Shown here in pieces: positions 18,731-27,523 of a stretch of DNA of 64,000 bases. Positions within the stretch are counted from its first letter, which is position 1. Every line of letters begins with the position of its first letter. The notes under the pieces were generated by a model that saw only the letters and a program-made list of their open reading frames with translations, did no database searches and was not told where the DNA came from. The stretch covers positions 508,318-572,317 of the forward strand of contig FOFK01000002.1 of assembly GCA_900110975.1 (NCBI GenBank). Reading direction: 5' to 3'. A program made the position numbers and the translations under genes. This DNA is from Lachnospiraceae bacterium RM5. GTDB lineage: Bacteria; Bacillota; Clostridia; Lachnospirales; Lachnospiraceae.

Positions 18731-19210
18731 CTAATCAATTTTAACGCCATAACATTCACCATCAAACACAATAGAAAGACCATTAACACCTTCTAACTCT
18801 TTATTTTCGTCATTTACCCAAGTAACTCCTATCAATATTTGATTTTCATCAGTTTTCCTGCCGTTTATTTTTTCTATGTAGATATATGAAAAATCATAAA
18901 CAATTTCTCCATCAGAAATAGAAGTTTTACCCGAGCCATCCGTATCTATCTCATATGTATCTATTTTAAAATCAACTTTTTCTATCACATCCATTATATT
19001 CCATTCAAGTTCAGTATTCTTTTTAAATTCTTCACAAAACAATTCTTCTATTCCATGTGCATCTTTATTATTTATGCATTCCACGATTTTTTCTGCTATT
19101 TCTTTACCTTCTTTCTTCTTACGGTTACTCAATTTTACTGACTCTGACATATGACATGATGTCAATAAAACCATTGATATTATCATTAATATACTAATTA
19201 TTTTCTTCAT
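18731..19210 (-). CDS. DUF5104-like lipoprotein, copy 1
   Basis: A 159-residue lipoprotein with signal peptide MKKIISILMIISMVLLTSC (lipobox LTSC, Cys19) and mature start HMSESVKLSNRKKKEG. Core blocks: KIVECINNKDAHGIEELFC, NTELEWNIMDVIEKVDF, SDGEIVYDFS and VNDENKELEGVNG. It begins 1 bp after the 95-residue gene upstream, so it is in one operon with it and with copies 2-4. Four paralogs in a row suggest variation under selection; function is unknown. Confidence 0.78.
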   Translation of the reverse strand: MKKIISILMIISMVLLTSCHMSESVKLSNRKKKEGKEIAEKIVECINNKDAHGIEELFCEEFKKNTELEWNIMDVIEKVDFKIDTYEIDTDGSGKTSISDGEIVYDFSYIYIEKINGRKTDENQILIGVTWVNDENKELEGVNGLSIVFDGECYGVKID

Positions 19211-19211
19211 A

Positions 19212-19499
19212 CTATTTTCCCATCCATATTAACCATATTTTATTATATTCATCCTCAAAAAATATTATGTTCTCTTTTTTATAGTAAATGTTGTTTTTCT
19301 TCTCGTATTCATATTTTTCCTTTATTGCCTCATAAACATCTTCTTTATCATCTTTTAAATCTATAACCCCAACCATCATCATATCATTTACATCCGGATT
19401 GTAAAAATTGGGATTAAATCCTGTTAATTCCTTTATTAATGCTTTTTTATCTGAAAACTTTATTGCTTTAGTAATATTTTCATATGAATTTATATTCAT
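19212..19499 (-). CDS. Hypothetical 95-residue protein coupled to lipoprotein array
   Basis: A small soluble protein starting MNINSYENITKAIKFSDKKA and containing ELTGFNPNFYNPDVND. No family is recognised. The start at 19499 is preferred over 19520 because it overlaps the stop of the upstream ORF fragment as ATGA, the usual sign of translational coupling. There is no signal peptide, Cys cluster or membrane span. The C-terminus KIWLIWMGK is aromatic. It directly precedes the four lipoproteins and probably shares their function, which is unknown; a cytosolic immunity-type protein is one guess. Confidence 0.65.
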   Translation of the reverse strand: MNINSYENITKAIKFSDKKALIKELTGFNPNFYNPDVNDMMMVGVIDLKDDKEDVYEAIKEKYEYEKKNNIYYKKENIIFFEDEYNKIWLIWMGK

Positions 19500-19684
19500 A
19501 TTTTTGTATATTCCTGCCATGTATTAAATTTTGCATGTAAAGCTATATGCTTATCATCCAAAGACATATTAGTACCTAAAGAACCCAGATACGCTAATGC
19601 ATTCAGAATATTTTTTTCATATGTGTATTCACTACTTAAATCCAAGCTATATTTATCATCACTTTCCCAACCTCTATATAAACT
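19496..19684 (-). pseudogene. 5'-truncated ORF fragment (62 codons)
   Basis: An open frame with no plausible start codon overlaps the last codons of hemW and ends in TGA that overlaps the next gene's ATG. It encodes GWESDDKYSLDLSSEY ... ILNALAYLGSLGTN ... HAKFNTWQEYTKI. The coding-like composition, ATGA overlap and lack of a start indicate the C-terminal end of a larger protein whose 5' part was lost when this island was joined to hemW. Family not recognised. Confidence 0.6.
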
Positions 19685-20843
19685 CTATCAAAATCGAATT
19701 ACATATATCAAATCCCTTATCTGTAAAGGATAATCTGTCCTCAAAACATTTCATGAACCCTTTATCAATGTAATCTTTTACTTTATCTCCATATATGTCA
19801 AAAATATCTTTTCCAAATCTGGCTTTCATTACATTTAAATCTATGCCTTTTTCTTTTCTTAGACCAACCATTATATACTCTGATACTTTTGTTTCTTCAT
19901 CTAATTCTTCTTCTATATTTCTGATTTTAGCAGGATCTTTAGAATTATTTATATAATAATCCAGGTCTGATGTATTTTTGTATCGTTGATCATTATTCAT
20001 AGATGCTGCATTTAAGCCAAATCCATAATATTCATCAAAATCCCAGTATTTTAAATTATGTCTGCATTCGTATCCTTTTTTTGAAAAGTTTGATATTTCG
20101 TATCTTTCATATCCATTTTTTAAAAGAGCCTCTTTTGTATATGAATACATCTTTCTATCTTCTTCATCTGAAATTAGTTCTTTTTCAAATTCCTTATCAG
20201 GTCCATATTTTTCATAAAAAGGAGTATTTTCTTCTACAATAAGACTATATGCTGATATGTGCTCCGGCTCAAGTTTTGTCACCTCATCCAAGGTATGTTT
20301 ATATTTTTTAAACTCCTGCCCCGGAAGTCCAAAGATTAGATCAATGTTTATATTTTCAAAACCGGCATTTCTTGCATCATTATATGTTTTTAAAAAATCT
20401 TTATAATCATGGATTCTGCCAAGAAGTTTTAATTCATCATCATTTACGGACTGCAACCCTATACTTAATCTATTTATACCAAGTTCCCTATATGCTTTAA
20501 GATTATTGTAATCTGTTGTTTTTGGATTAATCTCCATGGTAATCTCAATGTCTTTATTAAATCCCATTTTTAATGGTTCTAAAATTCTTTTTATGTCAGG
20601 AGGACTTATAAGCGAAGGTGTCCCTCCGCCTATAAATACCGTGTCTATATTTTCCGATAAACAAACATTTTTTATATTGCAATCCTTTATATCACCATAA
20701 CTTATGTCCGTATTTTTTATTTCTTCAATCAAAGCATTTACATACTTTTCTTTAATATCATCATCTTTAACAAATGATACAAAATCACAATAAAGACATT
20801 TCCTTTTACAGAAAGGAATATGGATATATATACCTGTCCCCAT
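19674..20843 (-). CDS. hemW: Radical SAM heme chaperone HemW
   Basis: HemW (formerly called a coproporphyrinogen dehydrogenase-like protein) is a radical SAM protein that binds heme and is thought to insert it into target proteins. The 389-residue protein starts MGTGIYIHIPFCKRKCLYCDF with the CxxxCxxC cluster, followed by FIGGGTPSL and SIGLQSVND, and the C-terminal HemN-like domain. The extra Cys of true HemN (CxxxCxxCxC) is absent, supporting HemW. It begins 1 nt after the lepA stop, the common lepA-hemW pair of Firmicutes. Start 20843 is chosen on family N-terminus. Confidence 0.92.
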   Translation of the reverse strand: MGTGIYIHIPFCKRKCLYCDFVSFVKDDDIKEKYVNALIEEIKNTDISYGDIKDCNIKNVCLSENIDTVFIGGGTPSLISPPDIKRILEPLKMGFNKDIEITMEINPKTTDYNNLKAYRELGINRLSIGLQSVNDDELKLLGRIHDYKDFLKTYNDARNAGFENINIDLIFGLPGQEFKKYKHTLDEVTKLEPEHISAYSLIVEENTPFYEKYGPDKEFEKELISDEEDRKMYSYTKEALLKNGYERYEISNFSKKGYECRHNLKYWDFDEYYGFGLNAASMNNDQRYKNTSDLDYYINNSKDPAKIRNIEEELDEETKVSEYIMVGLRKEKGIDLNVMKARFGKDIFDIYGDKVKDYIDKGFMKCFEDRLSFTDKGFDICNSILIEFI

Positions 20844-20844
20844 A

Positions 20845-22653
20845 CTACTCCTCATCAAGCTTTAATACACTCATAAATGCCTGCTGTGGTATAACAACGT
20901 TACCAACCTGTCTCATTCTCTTCTTTCCTTCTTTTTGTTTTTCAAGAAGTTTCTTCTTTCTGCTGATGTCACCACCATAACATTTTGCAAGCACGTCTTT
21001 TCTCATGGCTTTAACAGTTTCTCTTGCTATTACTTTGCTCCCAATTGCAGCCTGGATAGGTATTTCAAAGAGCTGTCTTGGAATTTCTTTCTTTAATTTT
21101 TCACACATTTTTCTGCCTCTTTCATAGGCTGTATCTGCATGAACGATAAATGATAAAGCATCCACTTCTTCTTTGTTTATAAGAATATCAAGTTTTACAA
21201 GATTTGATTTTTCATAATCCTTCATCTCATAATCAAAGGACGCATATCCTCTGGATCTTGATTTTAAAGCATCAAAGAAATCATATATTATTTCATTTAA
21301 TGGAAGTTCATATTTTAAGAGTGCTCTTGTACCCTCAATATAATCCATACTAATATATGTTCCACGTCTTTCCTGGCAAAGCTCCATAATAGGCCCGATA
21401 AATTCTGTTGTTACCATTATTTCAGCTTTTACAATAGGCTCTTCCATATATTCTATTAAAGATGGATCCGGAAGATTTGACGGATTGGTAAGCTCAATCA
21501 TCTCACCATCTGTTTTATATACTTTATATATAACACCGGGAGCTGTTGTTATTAAGTCTAAATTATATTCTCTTTCAAGTCTTTCCTGAATTATTTCAAG
21601 ATGAAGCAAACCTAAAAATCCACATCTGAATCCAAAACCTAAAGCAATTGATGTTTCAGGTTCGTAATTAAGGGATGCATCATTTAATTGTAATTTTTCA
21701 AGTGCATCACGTAAATCAGGATATTTTGCACCATCTGTAGGATAAAGTCCGCAATATACCATGGACTGGACTTTCTTATATCCAGGAAGTGCTTTATCAC
21801 AAGGTCTGTCAGCATCTGTTATTGTATCACCTACTGTTGTTTCAGTAACATTCTTTATGCTGGCTGTTAAATAACCAACCATACCTGCAGAAAGTTCATC
21901 ACATGGAATAAACTGGCCTGCTCCGAAATATCCTACTTCCACTACAGTTTCAACAGCATCTGTTGCTATCATTTTTATTCTTGTTCCAGGTTTTACCTTA
22001 CCATCTACTACCCTGAAAAATACAATAACACCCTTGTAAGGATCATATATGCTGTCAAAAATAAGCGCTTTAAATGGAGCATTAGAATCTCCTGTTGGTG
22101 CAGGAACCTTTGATACAATCTGTTCTAATACATCATCTATATTTATTCCGTTTTTTGCAGAAATTAAAGGTGCATCCTGAGCTTCAATTCCAATTACATC
22201 TTCTATCTCATCAATAACACGTTTTGGATCTGCACTTGGTAAATCAATTTTGTTAATTACCGGCACAACATCTAAGTCATGATCTAATGCCATATATACA
22301 TTTGCAAGTGTCTGTGCTTCAACACCCTGCGCTGCATCTACAACTAAAATTGCACCATCACATGCAGCCAAACTTCTTGATACTTCATAATTAAAATCCA
22401 CATGTCCCGGTGTATCTATGAGATTAAAAATATATTCTTCTCCATCTTTTGCCTTATAAACAGTTCTTACAGCCTGACTTTTTATGGTTATTCCTCTTTC
22501 TCTTTCAAGGTCCATATTATCAAGAACCTGAGCCTGCATTTCTCTATCTGTAAGAAGACCTGTCTTTTCAATAATTCTATCGGCAAGTGTAGATTTACCA
22601 TGATCTATATGGGCAATAATACAAAAATTTCTTATCTTGTCCTGATTAAGCAT
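20845..22653 (-). CDS. lepA: Elongation factor 4 (LepA)
   Basis: EF4 is a ribosome-bound GTPase that affects initiation and elongation, including back-translocation. The 602-residue protein has G1 AHIDHGKST near residue 17, G2 ITIKSQAV, G3 DTPGHVDF, G4 NKIDLPSA, then domain II, two EF-G-like domains and the C-terminal LepA domain ([21 protein letters not shown]). Length of about 600 is exact for the family. The ribosome site is weak-to-moderate. The palindromic element B ends 62 bp upstream of its start. Confidence 0.97.
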   Translation of the reverse strand: MLNQDKIRNFCIIAHIDHGKSTLADRIIEKTGLLTDREMQAQVLDNMDLERERGITIKSQAVRTVYKAKDGEEYIFNLIDTPGHVDFNYEVSRSLAACDGAILVVDAAQGVEAQTLANVYMALDHDLDVVPVINKIDLPSADPKRVIDEIEDVIGIEAQDAPLISAKNGINIDDVLEQIVSKVPAPTGDSNAPFKALIFDSIYDPYKGVIVFFRVVDGKVKPGTRIKMIATDAVETVVEVGYFGAGQFIPCDELSAGMVGYLTASIKNVTETTVGDTITDADRPCDKALPGYKKVQSMVYCGLYPTDGAKYPDLRDALEKLQLNDASLNYEPETSIALGFGFRCGFLGLLHLEIIQERLEREYNLDLITTAPGVIYKVYKTDGEMIELTNPSNLPDPSLIEYMEEPIVKAEIMVTTEFIGPIMELCQERRGTYISMDYIEGTRALLKYELPLNEIIYDFFDALKSRSRGYASFDYEMKDYEKSNLVKLDILINKEEVDALSFIVHADTAYERGRKMCEKLKKEIPRQLFEIPIQAAIGSKVIARETVKAMRKDVLAKCYGGDISRKKKLLEKQKEGKKRMRQVGNVVIPQQAFMSVLKLDEE

Positions 22654-22714
22654 ATAATTCTCCTATGTGTTTTTTGGTATATGATTTGTGTGTATGTATA
22701 TGTTGTATGTATAT

Positions 22715-22841
22715 GTATGAAACACTTATGCCACGTACGTGGCATATGCACATGGTGTTAAGTCATTTTTACAAGCTAGCTTGTAAAAAATGACTTCATA
22801 CCATGTGTTTATGCGGCTTATGCCGCATAAATGTTTCATAC
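22715..22841. repeat. Three-armed palindromic element B
   Basis: A 127-bp element with terminal 10-bp inverted repeats (GTATGAAACA / TGTTTCATAC). Arms: 22727-22746, the perfect palindrome TATGCCACGTACGTGGCATA; 22749-22807, a long arm with CACATGGT / ACCATGTG at its base and an inner stem of about 18 bp (22760-22796, centre AAGCTAGCTT); 22810-22829, TATGCGGC / GCCGCATA with a 4-nt loop. Both short arms match those of element A inverted. It is flanked by short direct repeats (TGTATGTATATG twice on the left, ATACCATCCC twice on the right). It lies between the M18 peptidase gene and lepA. Confidence 0.92.
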
Positions 22842-22889
22842 CATCCCATACCATCCCACACAATTATATTTGTTTTCACATTTTTGTTT

Positions 22890-24266
22890 TTATTCAGAAA
22901 TAAAAGCAGTATATCCTTTCATTGCTTCGTAAACATCTGCTTTACTTACAGCTTCGTGTGGTGCATGCATATTTAAAACAGCTACGCCACTGTCCACAAC
23001 ATCCATGCCATACAATGCCATAATATATGCAATTGTTCCTCCGCCACCCTGGTCAACTTTTCCAAGTTCAGCAGTCTGGAATGCTACATTTCCTTTTTCA
23101 AAAACATTTCTTAAATATCCAAGGTATTCTGCGTTTGCATCATTTGAACCGGATTTTCCTCTGCTTCCTGTAAATTTATTTATTACAAGACCTTTTCCAA
23201 AGAATGATGCATTTTTCTTTTCAAATGCATCTGCATATAAAGGATCATATGCAGCATTTACATCAGATGAAAGCATCTTTGAATTTGCAAGAACTCTTCT
23301 AAGTGTAAGTTCTGAATAAACACCCATTCTGTCAAGAAGTTCTGCAAGGGCATTTTCAAAGAATTTCGATTTCATTCCTGTAGCTCCAACACTACCTATT
23401 TCCTCTTTATCTACAAGAAGAAGGCATGATGTCTTTTCTACCTTTTCTTTATTAAGCATTGCTACAAGTGAAGTATATGCACAAACCCTGTCATCATGTC
23501 CATAAGAAAGTACCATACTTCCATCTAATCCGGCACTTCTTGCTCTTCCTGCAGGAACAATTTCAAGTTCTGCAGAGATAAAGTCTTTTTCTTCTATGTC
23601 ATATTTTTCTTTAAGCAATTTTAAAATATTTTTCTTAACGCCCTCTTTTTTCTCTCCCTTTAAAGGCATGTTGCCGATAAGAATATCTAATGCTTCGCCT
23701 TCAACAACCTTATTTCCCTTTTTCTCCATCTGGTTCTGAGCAAGATGAATTAATATATCAGAAATAAATAATACATTATCATCCTTATCTTCACCAATTA
23801 CTATATCTATTTTCTTTCCGTCAGGTTTAACTACAACACCATGAATTGCAAGAGGTATTGTAACCCACTGATATTTCTTTATTCCACCATAATAATGTGT
23901 ATCAAGATAACATAATCCTGAATCTTCATACATTGGATTCTGCTTAACATCAAGTCTTGGAGAATCAATATGTGCTCCTAATATATTAAGTCCTTCCTCA
24001 AGAGGTTTATCCCCGATATTAAACATAACAATGGATTTATCCATATATGTATAATAAACTTTATCGCCAATATTTATGCTTTCTTTATTTTTTATAATTT
24101 CATTTAAATCTTTATATCCTTTTTCTTTTGCCATCTGTACGGCTCTTTTTACACATTCTCTTTCTGTCTTACAGTCAGATAAAAAATCGATATAATCATT
24201 ATTTAAACTATTTAATTTTTCAAATTCTTTCTCATCATAATCTTCCCAGGCTACTTTGTTTATCAT
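22890..24266 (-). CDS. M18-family aminopeptidase
   Basis: A 458-residue cytosolic dizinc aminopeptidase of the M18 (aspartyl aminopeptidase / Lap4-like) family, which removes N-terminal residues from peptides. Metal and catalytic motifs are visible in order: GAHIDSPRLD near residue 95 (His, Asp), LLVDKEEIGS near 268 (catalytic Glu pair), SSDVNAAYDP near 325 and MHAPHEAVSKAD near 435. The length of about 460 is that of the ApeA-type bacterial subgroup. It is monocistronic, with element B downstream of its stop. Substrate preference is not evident from sequence. Confidence 0.92.
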   Translation of the reverse strand: MINKVAWEDYDEKEFEKLNSLNNDYIDFLSDCKTERECVKRAVQMAKEKGYKDLNEIIKNKESINIGDKVYYTYMDKSIVMFNIGDKPLEEGLNILGAHIDSPRLDVKQNPMYEDSGLCYLDTHYYGGIKKYQWVTIPLAIHGVVVKPDGKKIDIVIGEDKDDNVLFISDILIHLAQNQMEKKGNKVVEGEALDILIGNMPLKGEKKEGVKKNILKLLKEKYDIEEKDFISAELEIVPAGRARSAGLDGSMVLSYGHDDRVCAYTSLVAMLNKEKVEKTSCLLLVDKEEIGSVGATGMKSKFFENALAELLDRMGVYSELTLRRVLANSKMLSSDVNAAYDPLYADAFEKKNASFFGKGLVINKFTGSRGKSGSNDANAEYLGYLRNVFEKGNVAFQTAELGKVDQGGGGTIAYIMALYGMDVVDSGVAVLNMHAPHEAVSKADVYEAMKGYTAFISE

Positions 24267-24294
24267 AAAATCATCCCTTCTTTTTTATTATATT

Positions 24295-24320
24295 AGGCTG
24301 CCGCAGGTTTGCGACAGCCT
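24295..24320. terminator. Hairpin after the transglutaminase-like gene
   Basis: A 10-bp stem (AGGCTGCCGC / GCGACAGCCT, one G.T-type position) with a 6-nt loop lies between the transglutaminase-like gene and the M18 gene. The T run is on the plus-strand side, so terminator function for the minus-strand gene is uncertain. Confidence 0.45.
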
Positions 24321-24369
24321 TTATAAATTAGTTTTTATTATTCTGTATTTTTTGACTTTGCAGTATTTT

Positions 24370-26070
24370 TTATGGTTGTGGTTGAGGTTGTGGCTCCGGC
24401 TCTGTCTGTGAAGATGTTTCTTCCTGTGATGAAGTTTCTTCCTGTGATGAAGATTCCTCCTGTGATGTAGTTTCTTCCTGTGATGTAGTTTCTTCTACAG
24501 TTGTTGTCTCTTCTACAGTTGTTGTTTCTTCAATAGTTGTAACCTCTTCAGTTGTATATTCCTCTGTAGTTGTTTCATAAACAGTTGTTGTCTCTGGTTC
24601 AAAATAATAATCATCGCCGGCAACATCTGCTATAAACTTAACTGTACATGTTCTTCCATTTTCATCTGTTACAATAAATCTGATTACAATAAATCCACCT
24701 CTTGATGGGGCATATGTTATCTCATCAGTTCTATTGCTGTGTGTCTCATTATAAAGTGTTGCTTCAGTTACATAATTCCAATTATGATCATAAACATCTG
24801 CTATAAGTTTCCATGTATTTGTTTCTGAACCTGAAACAGTTCCCTTAAAGTAAATTGTTTCACCCTGGTCAATTCCAATTGTATCAGCTTCAATTAAGTT
24901 CTCGCCTGAACTGTTATAAGAAACAGCTCCTGATGAGTATTCACCACTCTTAGTTGTTGCAACAACTGAAATTCCAAATTCACCAAGTGTTCCGAAGTTT
25001 CCAAATGCTTCAATAGAAGCTTCAGCATCTTCTAATGTATACTGTTCAGGAAGATCTAAGAAATCTTTTCCAAAGAATGAATATACAACTCCTGCTTCAG
25101 AATCTGTTGATTCTATATCTTCAGCATTCACATCGAATACATACTTCTCATCATCTATTACTACAACTGTGTATCCCTTTATAGTATCTAAACCTGCAAG
25201 GTAATTTGTATCCGAAGAAGTTGCTACATAGTAAGCATCAAGTCCAAGTGCTCTGAGTGCGATTGCAAAAGTTGATCCATAATCCCTTGAATCACCTGCT
25301 TTGCTTGCCATAAGTTTATCTGCTCTATATAACATTTCCATATCAAAATAATTTGTATATGAATATTTATTACAGAAATCATAAACACTGTCTTCATCAA
25401 CGAATGAAGCATCAGCATTCTCATATGTAAACATCATATAATCATAAATATTTCTAACTTTATCATATGTAGTCATATCATCCTTACATGTCACTTTAAG
25501 CATATTTGCAACTGAATTATCAATCGCCTCATAGCCTGTTGTAAGTGGCTCTAATGTAGCAGAATTTAATGTATCCTTGATTTCCTGTGAAATAGTTGCA
25601 TCACTATTCTGGCTTACAAAAAATCCTTCTTCTGCTTCAGTCTGGTTATCAGCCGGTGCCTCCTGAGCAGCCTTTGTTTTTCCTGCAAATGAAGAAATAG
25701 CTATAGCACCATAAAATGCTGTAAAGCAAAAGATAACTCCACTAAGAATTGCGATTGCTCTGTTAACTTTCTGATTTGATGTTAATTTCTTTTTAACCTT
25801 TGTATTTTTCTCTACATAAGGCTCATCATCATAATCGTCATAGTCATCATCGTAATCTTCATCGTCTAACTCATCATACTCTTCGTATTCTTCATCGCCT
25901 TCGTATTCTTCATATTCTTCATCATCTTCATATTCTTCATAATCATCATATTCATCAAATTCTTCATCAGAATTTTTTTCATCTATATCATCATAATCAT
26001 TGTCGTAGAATTCAATAAAAAAATCATCTTTTTCTGTTTCTTTATTTCTTCTATCATCTCTATAGCTCAT
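24370..26070 (-). CDS. Membrane protein with inactive-looking transglutaminase fold
   Basis: A 566-residue type II membrane protein. Residues 1-95 are cytoplasmic and extremely acidic (Asp/Glu/Tyr runs). One span lies at about 105-127 (AILSGVIFCFTAFYGAIA), followed by a transglutaminase-like domain, a beta-sandwich region (about 370-480) and a C-terminal stalk of repeated EETTTVEETTS/SQEE units ending in PQP repeats. In the domain, the catalytic Cys of the usual GxCRDY motif is Ser (GDSRDYG, about residue 260) and the usual His is replaced (KGYTVVV), while FDVN keeps the Asp. No sorting signal is present. Probably a structural or binding domain at the wall. The start at 26070 follows GGAGG. 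Confidence 0.75.
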   Translation of the reverse strand: MSYRDDRRNKETEKDDFFIEFYDNDYDDIDEKNSDEEFDEYDDYEEYEDDEEYEEYEGDEEYEEYDELDDEDYDDDYDDYDDEPYVEKNTKVKKKLTSNQKVNRAIAILSGVIFCFTAFYGAIAISSFAGKTKAAQEAPADNQTEAEEGFFVSQNSDATISQEIKDTLNSATLEPLTTGYEAIDNSVANMLKVTCKDDMTTYDKVRNIYDYMMFTYENADASFVDEDSVYDFCNKYSYTNYFDMEMLYRADKLMASKAGDSRDYGSTFAIALRALGLDAYYVATSSDTNYLAGLDTIKGYTVVVIDDEKYVFDVNAEDIESTDSEAGVVYSFFGKDFLDLPEQYTLEDAEASIEAFGNFGTLGEFGISVVATTKSGEYSSGAVSYNSSGENLIEADTIGIDQGETIYFKGTVSGSETNTWKLIADVYDHNWNYVTEATLYNETHSNRTDEITYAPSRGGFIVIRFIVTDENGRTCTVKFIADVAGDDYYFEPETTTVYETTTEEYTTEEVTTIEETTTVEETTTVEETTSQEETTSQEESSSQEETSSQEETSSQTEPEPQPQPQP

Positions 26071-26162
26071 ATATTCCTCCAAATCCCAAACATAATCCAA
26101 CAAACATTTTATTATAAAATGCCTTTATATTCAAGATTTTTTCTATATTTTCTATCCCGAAT

Positions 26163-27395
26163 TTAAATCTTATGTATAAAAAGACCACTTCTTAATTTAG
26201 GTTCAAACCATGTTGATTTTGGTGGCATAAGTTTTTTTGCATCTGCCACATTAAAAAGTTCCTCTATAGATGTTGGATACATAGCAAATGCAACTTCCAT
26301 ATCTTCATTACATCTTTTTACAAGTTCCTTCAATCCCCTGATTCCACCTATAAAATCAATTCTGTCATCTGTTCTTGGATCTTTAATTCCAAGTACAGAA
26401 TCAAGTAAATTATCCTGTAATATTGATACATCAAGACCTTTAACTTCATCATCAGATATAATTTCTTTTTTAGCTTTTAATAAATACCATGTACCATCAA
26501 GATACATTGTAAATTCTGTTTTATTTTCAGGTTCTTTTTCACCCTCTAAAACTGTTATATCAAAACATTCTTTAATTTTATCTAAAAATTCTTCTTTTGA
26601 TAATCCGTTTAAATCACGAACAACCCTGTTATATGGAAGAATTTTTAATTCCTGTTCCTGGAATAATACTGAAAGAAAATAATTAAATTCTTCACTTCCA
26701 TCATATCCCTTATTTTCTTCTCTTCTCTTAAGTCCAACCTTTACGGCTGATGCAGCTCTGTGATGTCCGTCTGCAATATAAATATCATTTATACCCTTAA
26801 ATTCATTTTCAATTTTTTCTATGTCATCTTTATCATTTATAACATAGCCTACATGCTTTATTCCATCATCTGCTATAAATGAAAAAATAGGCTCATTCTT
26901 TTTATTTTTATCAATAATATTTTTTATAACATCATTTTCTCTATAAGCAAGAAAAATAGGACCGGTCTGTGCGCTGCATGTATCCACATGTCTTATACGG
27001 TCAACTTCTTTTTCAGCTCTTGTATTTTCATGTTTCTTAATAACATTATTAAGATAATCATCAATGGATGCACAGGCAACTATACCTGTCTGAACCCTGT
27101 TATCCATTGTAAGTTCATAGATATAATAGCATTCTTCATCTGAATTTACATAGACGCCGTCTTTTTCCATCTTATCCAAAAGCTCTTTTGCCTTTGCATA
27201 TACCCTGTCATCATATGTATCAACATCATCACCAAATGAAGTTTCTGCCCTGTCAATTCTTAAAAAAGAATACTCATTTCCCTTCACAGCTTCAAGGGCT
27301 TCTTTTCTGTTATAAACATCATAAGGAAGTGCCGCAACCTTATCAGCTAATTCTTTTGTTGGTTTCATGCATTTAAATGCTTTAATATCTGCCAT
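26163..27395 (-). CDS. DUF1015 family protein
   Basis: A 410-residue cytosolic protein of the uncharacterised DUF1015 family. It begins MADIKAFKCMKPT and contains AALPYDVYNR, YFLSVLFQEQEL, the conserved DGHHRAASAVK near residue 205, and the C-terminal FWFEPKLR-like end (STWFEPKLRSGL). The family is repeatedly found beside serA and serC, as here, suggesting a link to serine or one-carbon metabolism, but no activity is established. It lies 128 bp after serA with a hairpin between, so it may be transcribed separately. The DGHHR motif could bind metal or phosphate (inference). Confidence 0.88.
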   Translation of the reverse strand: MADIKAFKCMKPTKELADKVAALPYDVYNRKEALEAVKGNEYSFLRIDRAETSFGDDVDTYDDRVYAKAKELLDKMEKDGVYVNSDEECYYIYELTMDNRVQTGIVACASIDDYLNNVIKKHENTRAEKEVDRIRHVDTCSAQTGPIFLAYRENDVIKNIIDKNKKNEPIFSFIADDGIKHVGYVINDKDDIEKIENEFKGINDIYIADGHHRAASAVKVGLKRREENKGYDGSEEFNYFLSVLFQEQELKILPYNRVVRDLNGLSKEEFLDKIKECFDITVLEGEKEPENKTEFTMYLDGTWYLLKAKKEIISDDEVKGLDVSILQDNLLDSVLGIKDPRTDDRIDFIGGIRGLKELVKRCNEDMEVAFAMYPTSIEELFNVADAKKLMPPKSTWFEPKLRSGLFIHKI

Positions 27396-27452
27396 TATAT
27401 CCCTCCATTTCCTAATGTGCCAGTTGCAAAATAACCGGACTAACTTTTAAAT

Positions 27453-27489
27453 AAGGCAGCAAAATCTATTTTATAAATTCTGCTGCCTT
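27453..27489. terminator. Terminator between serA and DUF1015 gene
   Basis: A 9-bp stem (AAGGCAGCA / TGCTGCCTT) with a 19-nt AT-rich loop. The strong T run is on the plus-strand side; the minus-strand side has TTATTTAAAA. It could be a partial terminator of the leuB-serA operon. Confidence 0.6.
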
Positions 27490-27523
27490 TTTATTTTTAT
27501 TTACAATTATAAAAGTTCTTTAA

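Noticed and set aside
22402-22761. 119-codon plus-strand ORF across element B and lepA
   Set aside because: It is antisense to lepA and runs through a palindromic repeat; composition is not coding-like.
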